The translations under genes and the position numbers were made by a program. The notes under the pieces are model-generated. The model was not told the origin of the DNA and did no database searches. It saw only the letters and a program-made list of their open reading frames with translations. A stretch of 63,498 bases of DNA from CAYREV01 sp964423345. GTDB lineage: Bacteria > Bacteroidota > Rhodothermia > Balneolales > Balneolaceae. Shown here piece after piece: positions 36,010-44,186 of the stretch; the stretch's first letter is position 1; the number at the start of each line of letters is the position of its first letter. The stretch spans positions 1 through 63,498 of the forward strand of contig CAYREV010000015.1 in NCBI GenBank assembly GCA_964423345.1. The letters run 5' to 3'.

Positions 36010-36333
36010 CTATTTTTGGGTGTTTATTATTTGTTCCAGCACCTTGAGGTGTTCCTCGAATGCTTCCTTCCCTTCATCGGTCATGTGGTAGCTGGTATTG
36101 GGTTTTCGGTCAATAAAGGTCTTTTCCACCGAAATAAACCCTTCCTCCTCCAGCTTTTTGAGGTGTGTTGCCAGGTTGCCGTCGGTCACCTCCAGGTATT
36201 CCTTCAGCGAGGTGAAATCAAGGGAGTCGTTTACTGCCAGGGCCGACATGATCCCCAGCCGAACCCGGCTTTCAAAAGCCTTATGTAAGTCATCAATAGA
36301 TACTTTCATGGGGTAGATGATTTCACTGCTCAT
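36010..36333 (-). CDS. winged-helix transcriptional regulator
   Basis: About 107 residues, a single winged-helix domain: ESRVRLGIMSALAVNDSLDF, then TSLKEYLEVTDGNLATHLKK as recognition helix, then the wing RKPNTSYHMTDEGKEAFEEH. The type is common in Bacteroidota beside small membrane proteins. The ATG at 36333 overlaps the end of the membrane gene at 36323 by 11 bp; ATG 36309 (MKVSIDDLHKAF) is an equally plausible start. No ligand domain is present, so it may respond through dimerisation or an unknown signal. Confidence 0.9.
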   Translation of the reverse strand: MSSEIIYPMKVSIDDLHKAFESRVRLGIMSALAVNDSLDFTSLKEYLEVTDGNLATHLKKLEEEGFISVEKTFIDRKPNTSYHMTDEGKEAFEEHLKVLEQIINTQK

Positions 36334-36925
36334 ACCGGTAATGAAGGAACATGCCGTATACTATGTGGACCACCCCGAAACCGATCGCCCAGATAATCAG
36401 GCTGTAGGCGATCAGCCAGGAACTTAACAGCCCCAGTCCCATCTGTATTATGCCCAGGAACTTAAGGTCGTCAAAAGTAAATTTGCTGGCGCTATAGAGG
36501 GCGAGACCGTAAAACAGCAGAGTGGAGGGTGCTATCAGCCCTATGAGTCCCTTGGAAAGCAATACGAGGATAAAGATCCCGCCTGCTGCCAGGGGAATAG
36601 AGAAGTTGGCCAGCAGTCGTCGGGATGTGGCGTTCCACACTTGTTCCCCTCGTTTCTTTGCCTTATTGGAAGAGAGCACCGTGGCCGTTACGACTGCCAG
36701 TACCAGGACCGCAAGGGCCAGGACAATGACCGGGGAGGGCAGGCTGCCGTAGTTTATGGTATCCGGCTTGAACCCATATGTGTAGTAAGCCACCCAGGCT
36801 CCGGCCAGGGCATAGATGCCTGCCATCACGCCCGCCCAGCCCGAGAGCGACAAAAATTTGGATGAACGCTCCATCATGGAGCGGATTTCGGCTAAGTCCC
36901 GGTTATAATCCCTGTTTGCTTTCAT
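36323..36925 (-). CDS. small membrane protein paired with the regulator
   Basis: 200 residues with about six TM helices (LSGWAGVMAGIYALAGAWVA, PVIVLALAVLVLAVVTATVL, IPLAAGGIFILVLLSKGLIG, then three more). The N-terminal charged helix DYNRDLAEIRSMMERSSKFL is cytosolic. Function is unknown. It is translationally coupled to the winged-helix gene, and inverted CAAAGT half-sites lie just before its ATG. Confidence 0.75.
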   Translation of the reverse strand: MKANRDYNRDLAEIRSMMERSSKFLSLSGWAGVMAGIYALAGAWVAYYTYGFKPDTINYGSLPSPVIVLALAVLVLAVVTATVLSSNKAKKRGEQVWNATSRRLLANFSIPLAAGGIFILVLLSKGLIGLIAPSTLLFYGLALYSASKFTFDDLKFLGIIQMGLGLLSSWLIAYSLIIWAIGFGVVHIVYGMFLHYRYEQ

Positions 36926-36951
36926 ACAAAGTTCTTTTTATTTCAAAGTAA
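36926..36951. promoter_or_regulatory. CAAAGT half-sites before the membrane-protein gene
   Basis: CAAAGT occurs at 36927-36932 and 36944-36949. The word ATTTCAAAGTAA (36940-36951) matches the site at 35965-35976 in 11 of 12 bases. The first copy touches the ATG at 36925, so binding here would block expression of the regulator pair (autoregulation, inferred). Confidence 0.45.
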
Positions 36952-37062
36952 AATAAAAAGAATATTAAAACAACAGTTTTATGAAAATATAAATGCCCTG
37001 TAGGGTTTCCCACCCATATCATGGATGACCAACCCCATTATTTCCCCAGACAAGTAGTGATA

Positions 37063-37428
37063 TCAGACTTGTTGCCTTGTCCATTTTCGCAGCCGGCTAC
37101 CGGCTTGACCGCCAATTATTGCACCGACAAGTGCCCCTGTAAGAATCGGTGCATCAAAGATTATGAATGCCTGGAACTTCCCGGTAAATCCCACACTCAA
37201 TACTACGAATGCGATGAGAGGCAGTGCTATTGCAAGGCCCCAGTGCCACCGGCCTGTGGGTTGAATAAATCCGGCTGCCAGGGAAAGAAGTCCATAGAGA
37301 AGCATAATCCAGAATGCGGAGGCCAAGGTTGAGAGCTCTTCGGGGACGATAAAGTTTGATAGGAATACGGCTCCAATACCTGCCACAATGCCGATAAGGT
37401 AAACAGGTGCAGGTATGGATTTTTTCAT
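37063..37428 (-). CDS. small membrane protein, unknown function
   Basis: About 121 residues from ATG 37428 (MKKSIPAPVYL). Four TM helices: VYLIGIVAGIGAVFLSNFIV, AFWIMLLYGLLSLAAGFI, WGLAIALPLIAFVVLSVGF and a Gly-rich last helix APILTGALVGAIIGGQAG. The ATG at 37464 would overlap the upstream YciI-like gene by 14 bp and is possible. No family is recognised. Confidence 0.65.
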   Translation of the reverse strand: MKKSIPAPVYLIGIVAGIGAVFLSNFIVPEELSTLASAFWIMLLYGLLSLAAGFIQPTGRWHWGLAIALPLIAFVVLSVGFTGKFQAFIIFDAPILTGALVGAIIGGQAGSRLRKWTRQQV

Positions 37429-37450
37429 GATGTCTTTATCTTCTTTTCTG

Positions 37451-37732
37451 CTATTTAATTTCATACACCCTGGTGCTTTCAACAACCGGGCACGCTTTGG
37501 CAATTTTTTCAGCTTCGTCAAGATTTTCGGCCGATATAATCGTATAACCGGTTATGGAGCCTGCGGAAAACGGAAGTTTATTCACATTTGAGGGGGTTAT
37601 TTCACGCCCATCCCTGAGTCCGCCCCGATCTACCTGAATATCGCTGATTGAATCAAACCACTTCGTCCAGGCATTCATTTCCTCCGAGGTGGGTTGCTTA
37701 AATCCGTAATGCAAAATTAAATAGTTATTCAT
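37451..37732 (-). CDS. YciI-like protein
   Basis: 93 residues with a ferredoxin-like fold of the YCII/DGPF type: YLILHYGFKQPTSEEMNAWT, then GSITGYTIISAENLDEAEKI, then ACPVVESTRVYEIK. Some relatives act as small dehalogenase- or anti-sigma-associated enzymes, but no active site can be assigned here. It heads the minus-strand group running to 34787. Confidence 0.75.
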   Translation of the reverse strand: MNNYLILHYGFKQPTSEEMNAWTKWFDSISDIQVDRGGLRDGREITPSNVNKLPFSAGSITGYTIISAENLDEAEKIAKACPVVESTRVYEIK

Positions 37733-37996
37733 CCCGCTGTCTTTTAGTTGAAATGTATTATGCCTGCATATTGATACCGAAAGGGAGCAGGTATCCGTGC
37801 AGAATAGCTATAAAACGGATGGGAGACAAGAAGAGGGTTAATCAGCCCGATAATAAATATCGTATTCTGGTTTATTATTCGTATACTATGCCTTTCTGGA
37901 ATTACCCCATCCTTCCTTTCAACATTTTGAAGATTGGTTCTAGCTTTCCTTTCAAGGTCTGTCGGCGCCCATTACACAAATTTATGCAGGGGAGAA

Positions 37997-38015
37997 GCGT
38001 GCCGGGTCGGCATGC
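37997..38015 (+). promoter_or_regulatory. stem-loop in the helicase leader
   Basis: GCGTGCCG and CGGCATGC form an 8-bp stem (one G-T pair) with a three-base loop, 54 bp before the DEAD-box helicase ATG. A second weak stem (ATTAG/CTAAT, 38034-38048) is followed by five T. The pair could be a temperature-sensitive or autoregulated leader, as known for other helicase genes, but this is inference. Confidence 0.3.
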
Positions 38016-38068
38016 AGTGTAATATTCAGGCACATTAGACAACCTAATTTTTATACAACTATACTTTT

Positions 38069-39637
38069 ATGAACAACAGTAATGAATCATTCGCAGGGCT
38101 GGGCCTTGGCGACAACGTACTACGTGCACTCGACGATATGGGTTTTGAAACCCCTACACCCATTCAAGCGCGCACTATACCCGATATTATGGACGGAAAT
38201 GACATGCTGGGGCAGGCGCAAACCGGCACCGGCAAAACAGCCGCATTCGGTATTCCCCTTATCGAAAAACTGAATATTGAAAACAGATCGGTACAGGCCG
38301 TAATCATGTGCCCGACCAGGGAGCTGGCCATACAGGTCACCGGGGAACTGATTAAAATTGGAAAGCATAAGAATGGCTTGAATGTCGTTCCCGTTTATGG
38401 CGGACAATCCATATCTCATCAGCTTAAAGCATTGAAACGAGGTGCCCATGTTGTAGTCGGGACGCCCGGCCGCACCATTGACCACCTGAAAAGGGGAACG
38501 CTGGATCTGTCTTCCCTGAGCATGGTGGTATTTGACGAAGCTGACGAAATGCTGAATATGGGATTCCGCGACGACATGGAGAAGGTATTGTCGTACGCCT
38601 CCCAGCCGGTCCAAACCATAATGTTCTCGGCAACGGTACCGGCTGCGATACGGAATATTATGAAACGATATATGAACAAGCCGAAGACGGTTCAGATTGA
38701 ACGCGAATCCATTGCCGCTCCAAACATCAATCAATATGCAATGGAGGTGAGAGACTCGGTTCGTACGGAGGCCATCTGCCGAATGATGGATGTTGAGGAA
38801 TATGGGCTGGCTCTCGTATTCTGCAATACGAAACGAAAAACGGAGTCGCTTGCACGTGAACTGAAATCGAGAGGTTACTCAAGCGATGTAATAAACGGCG
38901 ACCTCAGCCAGAATCAGCGTGACCGTGTGATGAATTCATTCCGGAAAGGCAATATTGATATTCTGGTGGCAACAGACGTGGCTGCCCGCGGTATTGACGT
39001 GGACGATATTGAGGTTATTTTCAACTACGATATTCCGCAAGACCCGGAGTATTACGTACACCGTATAGGGAGAACGGGCCGTGCCGGAAGAGAAGGAACG
39101 GCCATAACCTTTGTATCCGGAAGAGGGAAGAAGCAGCTCCGGTATATCGAAAAATTAATTAAGGTGAGGCTGGAACCCCTGAATATGCCAAGTGCCGAAG
39201 ACGTGGAGCAGTCGAAGATGAAAGGTTTCTTTGAGGATATAACAGAAATCCTGGAAAAGGGAGGACTGCGTCCTTATATAGATCAGATTGAAGCGATGGC
39301 CGATGACAGGTTTACCATGACGGAGATCGCCGCGGCACTGCTCAGGAACCAGGTAGGAGCTGAACAGAGTGAGTCAACTGATTCAAGACAATCAGCTGAG
39401 GAGGGAGGAGTAACCAGGCTGGTTTTTGATCTCGGATACAACCAAAAAATAGGGCCGGGAAATATCGTTGGTGCCATCACCGGCGAAACGGGCATTTCCG
39501 GTAATTTGATTGGCAACATCGATATCAAGCAACAGCATACCTTTGTGGATATTTCCAGCAAGGAAGCCAACAAGGTGGTTAGCATAATGAACCGAAATAC
39601 CATTAAAGGCCGGTCGGTCAAGGTGAAGGTAGCCTGA
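38069..39637 (+). CDS. DEAD-box RNA helicase with DbpA-like C-terminal domain
   Basis: 522 residues of the DeaD/CsdA type. Q motif FETPTPIQ, motif I AQTGTGKT, Ia PTRELAIQ, II DEAD, III SAT, V DVAARGIDV, VI HRIGRTGRAG. The C-terminus (VTRLVFDLGYNQKIGPGNIV onward) is the RNA-binding domain of DbpA/DeaD proteins. It likely unwinds structured RNA during ribosome assembly or in the cold. There is no long RGG tail. The long structured leader supports post-transcriptional control. Confidence 0.94.
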   Translation: MNNSNESFAGLGLGDNVLRALDDMGFETPTPIQARTIPDIMDGNDMLGQAQTGTGKTAAFGIPLIEKLNIENRSVQAVIMCPTRELAIQVTGELIKIGKHKNGLNVVPVYGGQSISHQLKALKRGAHVVVGTPGRTIDHLKRGTLDLSSLSMVVFDEADEMLNMGFRDDMEKVLSYASQPVQTIMFSATVPAAIRNIMKRYMNKPKTVQIERESIAAPNINQYAMEVRDSVRTEAICRMMDVEEYGLALVFCNTKRKTESLARELKSRGYSSDVINGDLSQNQRDRVMNSFRKGNIDILVATDVAARGIDVDDIEVIFNYDIPQDPEYYVHRIGRTGRAGREGTAITFVSGRGKKQLRYIEKLIKVRLEPLNMPSAEDVEQSKMKGFFEDITEILEKGGLRPYIDQIEAMADDRFTMTEIAAALLRNQVGAEQSESTDSRQSAEEGGVTRLVFDLGYNQKIGPGNIVGAITGETGISGNLIGNIDIKQQHTFVDISSKEANKVVSIMNRNTIKGRSVKVKVA

Positions 39638-39658
39638 CGTCCTTGGTTTAAGCTGCCC

Positions 39659-39690
39659 CGTGGAATCTCCCGGAGTTTCGGGAGGCCACG
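39659..39690. terminator. stem-loop between helicase and hydrolase genes
   Basis: CGTGG/CCACG outer arms and CTCCCG/CGGGAG inner arms form a two-part stem, 22 bp past the helicase stop, in a convergent junction. A second mutually exclusive hairpin (GCCAC/GTGGC, 39685-39697) overlaps it. There is no T run, so its terminator role is uncertain. Confidence 0.45.
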
Positions 39691-39746
39691 CAGTGGCATT
39701 ACATACGGTCCGTTTAAAGCGGGTATAAGTTGGAGGCCACCCTGTT

Positions 39747-40460
39747 TTAGTCCTCTCCAGCCATATCCAACAACAAGCCGGCAAGGTTATCGGGAGTGGT
39801 CAGCATCGCATTGTGCCCCGTCGCTATTTCGCGCACATCCCATCCATTGGCCCTTGCCTTGTCCGCAAAGGGTTCAAACACGTGGACCAGCGCTCCTTCT
39901 GTACAGCTGATAAAGGCACATTCAGGAGCCTCGCTTCCCGCCTTCGGTGCCGGTACGGGCTCGGTGTATGTATCCAGCGGGTGGGGGGTGATACGTTCCC
40001 GCAGCCACTCTGCCAGCTCAGGATCGGTAATGCCCAGCAGCTCCGGCGAGGGGGGAGGCCTCAAGTTATTGCCTTTACGTGCATCGTCCTCTATCTCGGC
40101 GCGCATCTCCGGGGGCCAGAGATCCATTTCACATTCCCCCGCTTCGGGGACATAGGCATCAAGGTAGATGAGTTGGCTTATTCGCTCGGGGGCTTTTGCA
40201 GCCGCTCCGGTAATGACCATGCCCCCGTAACTGTGACCTACCAGCACCACATTGGTAAGGTCTTCATAAAAAAGCAGCTTGGTAACGTCTGTGATGTGGG
40301 TTGTCAGGTTCACCCCGCATTCCAGCAGGTGGGAGCGGTTGCTTACGCCGGTTAAGGTGGGTGCATACACCTCGGAGCCGGCGGCACGCAGTTGAGGTAT
40401 GATCTTCTGCCAGCACCATCCGCCGTGCCCGGTACCGTGAACGAGTACAAAAGTTGCCAT
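39747..40460 (-). CDS. alpha/beta hydrolase (HNL/salicylate-esterase type)
   Basis: 237 residues. The oxyanion segment HGTGHGGWCWQ is followed by the nucleophile Ser in VGHSYGGMV, DAYVPEAGE, and the catalytic His in ATGHNAMLTTPD. This pattern matches the hydroxynitrile-lyase/methylesterase subgroup. It has no signal peptide. The substrate is unknown. It stands alone, convergent with the helicase gene. Confidence 0.88.
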   Translation of the reverse strand: MATFVLVHGTGHGGWCWQKIIPQLRAAGSEVYAPTLTGVSNRSHLLECGVNLTTHITDVTKLLFYEDLTNVVLVGHSYGGMVITGAAAKAPERISQLIYLDAYVPEAGECEMDLWPPEMRAEIEDDARKGNNLRPPPSPELLGITDPELAEWLRERITPHPLDTYTEPVPAPKAGSEAPECAFISCTEGALVHVFEPFADKARANGWDVREIATGHNAMLTTPDNLAGLLLDMAGED

Positions 40461-41001
40461 GTTTCCTCCTTTCTTAGTTTCGCTAATCGTTTGCTTGGCA
40501 TATCAGTATCGGCCAGTTTTTTATGTATCAGCTGATCGCTTCATGGTATCCAGAAATGTATGTATAGGTAATATTTGGGACTGAGGCTCGGCATTTGTTT
40601 ACCTACAAAGCTGTGGTTCCTTGATAAAGCGAGCCGCATTTCCGCAAAGAATATCCTAGTGCTGTTCGGAGGAAGCCGGTCCCCAGTAGCTCTCAGTGGT
40701 GTAAGCGTGCATATGTATATCAATAATGGGGCCCTCGCAGTGGTTTGGGGATTGGGCCAAACCGCTATAGTACAGGAATGCTTCAAAGAAGATTAGAAGT
40801 AGAAGTCTCGTCATACTAATCTGGTTTTAATGAACCCAAGTGCGATTCGAACTGCATAACTATAACTTATAGCAAATAACCTATTATCACTAAACTTATC
40901 AATAAGGTCTAACCGCATGATTATTTTAAGATCAATTTGTGGAGAAATTTCCCCCTTCAATTGTGTTATCTAAGCCGCTTCACTATCAGTTGAATTCCCC
41001 T

Positions 41002-41009
41002 TATATTTG
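41002..41009 (+). promoter_or_regulatory. TAnnTTTG -7 box of tolC operon
   Basis: TATATTTG fully matches the Bacteroidota -7 element, 108 bp before the tolC ATG. A -33 element at standard spacing is not obvious. Confidence 0.45.
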
Positions 41010-41021
41010 ACCGTTTAATTT

Positions 41022-41047
41022 AAAGGCCGCTGGTGAGAGCGGCTTTT
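41022..41047 (+). terminator. promoter-proximal hairpin with T run
   Basis: AAAGGCCGCT pairs with AGCGGCTTTT (10 bp, one G-T) around GGTGAG, followed by TTTCTTT-type sequence. It begins 13 bp after the -7 box, so it would lie at the extreme 5' end of the tolC transcript. It could be an attenuator or an mRNA-end stabiliser, or it could end an unseen upstream transcript. Confidence 0.5.
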
Positions 41048-41116
41048 CTTTAAATATTTTCCGCCCGCGGGCGTTATGTGAGAAAGCCGGGGCATTTTCC
41101 TAATAAAATCTATTTC

Positions 41117-42505
41117 ATGAAAACCGCATCACTGATCTACGCTATTTGTCTGCTGCTGGCTCTGAACGTCGCCCGGGCCCAGGATACCGTCCAGGTTTCA
41201 TTGGAAGAGTTTATAGACACCGGGCTGGAACATTCGGGGCAGGTACAGTACGACCGCCAAAAAGTGGAGTTGGCCGACAACCGCATCAGCCAGGCCAAGT
41301 CCATGCGGTTCCTGCCCAAATTTGAACTCAACACCCAGCACGGACTGGTGCCGGGTGTCGAAAGCAAGCGGGACGATCTATCGCCGGGCGAGTACTACCT
41401 GGATCCCAACCTTCGCAATGATTGGGAGGATATCGGGGTTTTTACCCGTGCCGAAGTAACCGCCGTTCAGCCGATATTTGCGTGGGGCGGGCTCAAGAAT
41501 GCGGTGAATGCCGCTGAGGCCGCGGCTCGCGCCGCCAAGGAGGAGTTCGAATCCAAGAAAACGGGTATCCAGTTGCGGCTTTTCGAACTCTACCAAAGCT
41601 ATGTACTTTCCCTGGAAATAGAACGGCTGCTGGAAGAAGCCCGGGGCAAGATCGACCGGATCGAACGCAATATTGATGAGAAACGAGATTCGGGCGAGTC
41701 CGACATTGACGAGTCGGAGGTATATAAATTCAAGGTATTCAAGTCGGAGTTTGCTATCCGGGCGGCCGAAGTGCAGCAGAACCTGGCCTATATAAAGAGC
41801 GTCTGGAACTACGTCATGCAAGCCGACTCCTCCAAGGTCTACGAACCCGCCGACCGGTTCCTGGATCCGGCCGGCAATACCCTGGAGGCGATGACCTATT
41901 ACCGCGACCGTGCTTTGGAGTCACGCCATGAAATCAAGGCGGTGGAAGCAGGCATCAAAGCCGCCGACTACGGATTGAAAGCCACCAGGGCCCAAAACTA
42001 TCCCACACTTTACCTGGGGCTCTCGGGCAGCTTTGCCTCCACGCCCAACCGGCCGCGGCAAGAGAACCCCTTTATCATCAACAATTCGAACTACGCCACC
42101 GGCGCTTTCGGGCTGGGTATACGGCAAAACCTGGATTTTATAGGAATGAAGGCCGATGTGGAACGCAGCCGAATCGAGTACCGGCGTACAAAAGACCTGA
42201 AGAAGGCCGCAATGGACGGTATCGTACTGGAGGTCAGCGAAAAATACAAGGACGCCAGCCTGTCGAAAACGAAGGTAGAGAAGACCGACGAGGCACTTGT
42301 GACCACAAAAAAATGGTTAAGGCAGGAACAATTGGACTATGATTTCGGTATTGGTGATACGAAGGACCTCATTGATGCCATGAAAAAGGAACTGGAACTG
42401 AGGGTAGAACTGAAACGAGAGATATTCTCTCTCAACAAAAATATGGCAGAACTGTTCAAGGCCTCCGGCCTGGACATCCTACAACTTAAAATGGAAGAAA
42501 ACTGA
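41117..42505 (+). CDS. TolC-family outer-membrane channel protein
   Basis: 462 residues from ATG 41117. The signal peptide ends NVARAQ at about residue 21. The mature part is long alpha-helical coiled coil with short barrel strands, as in TolC (two OEP repeats: LFELYQSYVLSLEIERLLEE and DLKKAAMDGIVLEVSEKYKD). It should form a trimeric exit duct across the outer membrane. The next gene (MlaC-like) starts 1 bp after its stop. No membrane-fusion protein or pump gene is adjacent; an RND exporter lies 6 kb away. Confidence 0.9.
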   Translation: MKTASLIYAICLLLALNVARAQDTVQVSLEEFIDTGLEHSGQVQYDRQKVELADNRISQAKSMRFLPKFELNTQHGLVPGVESKRDDLSPGEYYLDPNLRNDWEDIGVFTRAEVTAVQPIFAWGGLKNAVNAAEAAARAAKEEFESKKTGIQLRLFELYQSYVLSLEIERLLEEARGKIDRIERNIDEKRDSGESDIDESEVYKFKVFKSEFAIRAAEVQQNLAYIKSVWNYVMQADSSKVYEPADRFLDPAGNTLEAMTYYRDRALESRHEIKAVEAGIKAADYGLKATRAQNYPTLYLGLSGSFASTPNRPRQENPFIINNSNYATGAFGLGIRQNLDFIGMKADVERSRIEYRRTKDLKKAAMDGIVLEVSEKYKDASLSKTKVEKTDEALVTTKKWLRQEQLDYDFGIGDTKDLIDAMKKELELRVELKREIFSLNKNMAELFKASGLDILQLKMEEN

Positions 42506-42506
42506 T

Positions 42507-43100
42507 ATGAAGATCTTTTCATCCCTGGCAGCCGTGCTGCTTTTATGTATGCTGACACTGCAAACTTCTTTTGCACAGACCGACAGCAATACTGTACGTC
42601 AGCTGCTCGAAGAGCGGGACAATGAGATTAAGGAGCTGCTGGGACCCAAGGGCACCGAATACACCCAGGAACAGCGGCAGAAGCTAAAGGATATTATCAA
42701 CGGCATCATTGATTACGGTGCGATGGCCGAACACGCCCTCCAGGAAACCTACGACACCCTTTCGGGTGATATACGAGAAGAGTTTGTGGACCTCTTTGCC
42801 ACCATCATCCGGGACCAGTCGCTTAACAAACTGGATATCTACCGGGCCGGGGTAACGTACAAAACCATTACCGTAGAAGGCGATGAGGCGACCGTGGAGA
42901 CGGTAGCCAGCCTGGAAGAGGTGCGCACCCCGGTGAGCTACAGGATGAAATACCACAATGGCAAGGGGTGGATGGTAAACGACATGATTATTGACGACGT
43001 ATCCACTGCCGACTCCTACCGCCGGCAATTCCAGAGCATTATCCGCCGCAAGGGCTTCGACAGCCTGATGGAGACCCTGCGGAAGCGGGCGAAAAGATAA
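42507..43100 (+). CDS. MlaC/Ttg2D-like periplasmic lipid carrier
   Basis: 197 residues with a signal peptide (cleavage after TSFAQ). The pattern IINGIIDYGAMAEHALQETY, EEFVDLFATIIRDQSLNKLD, VSYRMKYHNGKGWMVNDMII and SYRRQFQSIIRRKGFDSLME is the MlaC (Tol-Tol-Ttg2) family, which moves phospholipids through the periplasm; HpnM of hopanoid clusters is a member. None of MlaA, B, D, E or F is near. The 1-bp spacing to tolC implies a joint role, perhaps handing lipid to the channel complex. That link is inference. Confidence 0.88.
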   Translation: MKIFSSLAAVLLLCMLTLQTSFAQTDSNTVRQLLEERDNEIKELLGPKGTEYTQEQRQKLKDIINGIIDYGAMAEHALQETYDTLSGDIREEFVDLFATIIRDQSLNKLDIYRAGVTYKTITVEGDEATVETVASLEEVRTPVSYRMKYHNGKGWMVNDMIIDDVSTADSYRRQFQSIIRRKGFDSLMETLRKRAKR

Positions 43101-43147
43101 TTTAAAGAATTGGGCCGCTTAGGCTATATTTAACAAAAATTTCTACG

Positions 43148-44176
43148 ATGATAAGAGCTATAGACCATAAAGAACCCCTGGCGCCGGAAGGGTATGTCTA
43201 CGCCACCTATGGCCATCCCCGGTATCTGAAACATGCCGTAGCCTCGGTGGTGTCGCTGCGCCGATACGACAACGCCCGTCCCGTTGCCCTTGCCTGCGAG
43301 GAGAAGCAGCATCATATACTGGAGGAGCATGGATTGCTGGACATCTTCGACCATATCCATATCATCGATCCGGAACGGGCTTCCATCGTGGGTTTCAAGC
43401 ACAATATCCACGACTACATGTTCTTCGAGAGGAACATCTATCTGGACAGCGATATCATCTGGTGTAAGGATCCGGACCCGCTCTGGCAGTCGTTCAAGCC
43501 TTATGACTTCACGGTGACAGGCACGCAGATATCCGACAACTTTTTCGGGGGACCCAAACACGTAGGCATCGTATCCGATATTTTGCTTCGGCGCAGGCAG
43601 CGTACCCTCAACCATTTCGGGCTCACGTACCTGAGCCGCGTACAAACCGGCATGATATATGCCGATGACTACGCTACTACCAAGAAAGTATGCGAGCTGG
43701 CGCAGTCGATGCTGGATCGCAAAAACGAGACGCATTTCCGCAGTCGTACCCTGGAGAAAGGCAGGAGCGAAGAATCGTGCGAGTGGAGCATCGCCATGGC
43801 CATGTCGAAGCTCGACATTCCCGTATATCCCTGGCTGCAGGGGCATATGAGTCCCCAGCTCGACTACATACAGGATTACACCTCGCACGATCCCGACTTC
43901 GAGTATGTGGTCTGTACCTACTACTGCGATGAGCTGGTGTACAATCTCCGGGGGCTTAAATATAGGTGGCTTCGCAGGTTGCTTACCGCCTTGCTTTCGA
44001 TTATCCCGGGCAAGGGCGACTACCTGAAGGCTACTCCGTACTGCCTCCATTTTGGCTGGTACCACCAGAAGCAGCCGTTCTTTGAGTTTGCCGAGCGCAT
44101 GTGGAACCATCTCAAGAAAGAGAAGCTGGGTCAGCTGCTCGAGAAGAAAAGCCGCCTGACCGGATCTCAACAATGA
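43148..44176 (+). CDS. GT-A glycosyltransferase (GT8-like)
   Basis: 342 residues. The N-terminus GYVYATYGHPRYLKHAVASV and the DSD motif at 100-102 (YLDSDIIW) that binds metal-nucleotide sugar are typical of GT8-like retaining enzymes. A later QTGMIYADD and LHFGWYHQK fit the C-terminal metal ligand. A cytosolic enzyme with a basic/hydrophobic patch (LRRLLTALLSIIPGKG) that may touch the membrane. The donor is unknown. It precedes the Wzi-like gene by 10 bp. Confidence 0.8.
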   Translation: MIRAIDHKEPLAPEGYVYATYGHPRYLKHAVASVVSLRRYDNARPVALACEEKQHHILEEHGLLDIFDHIHIIDPERASIVGFKHNIHDYMFFERNIYLDSDIIWCKDPDPLWQSFKPYDFTVTGTQISDNFFGGPKHVGIVSDILLRRRQRTLNHFGLTYLSRVQTGMIYADDYATTKKVCELAQSMLDRKNETHFRSRTLEKGRSEESCEWSIAMAMSKLDIPVYPWLQGHMSPQLDYIQDYTSHDPDFEYVVCTYYCDELVYNLRGLKYRWLRRLLTALLSIIPGKGDYLKATPYCLHFGWYHQKQPFFEFAERMWNHLKKEKLGQLLEKKSRLTGSQQ

Positions 44177-44186
44177 CCCAAGCCGT

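Larger units (their letters stand above)
40461..41116. other. long intergenic region before tolC
   Basis: 656 bp with only short, unconvincing frames on both strands. The last part holds a consensus -7 box (41002-41009) and a terminator-like hairpin (41022-41047). The first 500 bp show no repeat or RNA I can name. Confidence 0.5.

Noticed and set aside
36011..36018. TATTTTTG match to the -7 element on the plus strand
   Set aside because: It lies at the 3' end of a minus-strand gene with no plus-strand gene downstream.
37753..38022. 89-codon plus-strand frame before the helicase
   Set aside because: No family pattern, unnatural composition (many Tyr, Cys, Pro) and it covers the helicase leader hairpin.
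40541..40796. Two overlapping small frames (81 codons minus, 73 codons plus) in the gap before tolC
   Set aside because: They overlap each other, lack ribosome sites, and neither shows a domain or signal peptide.
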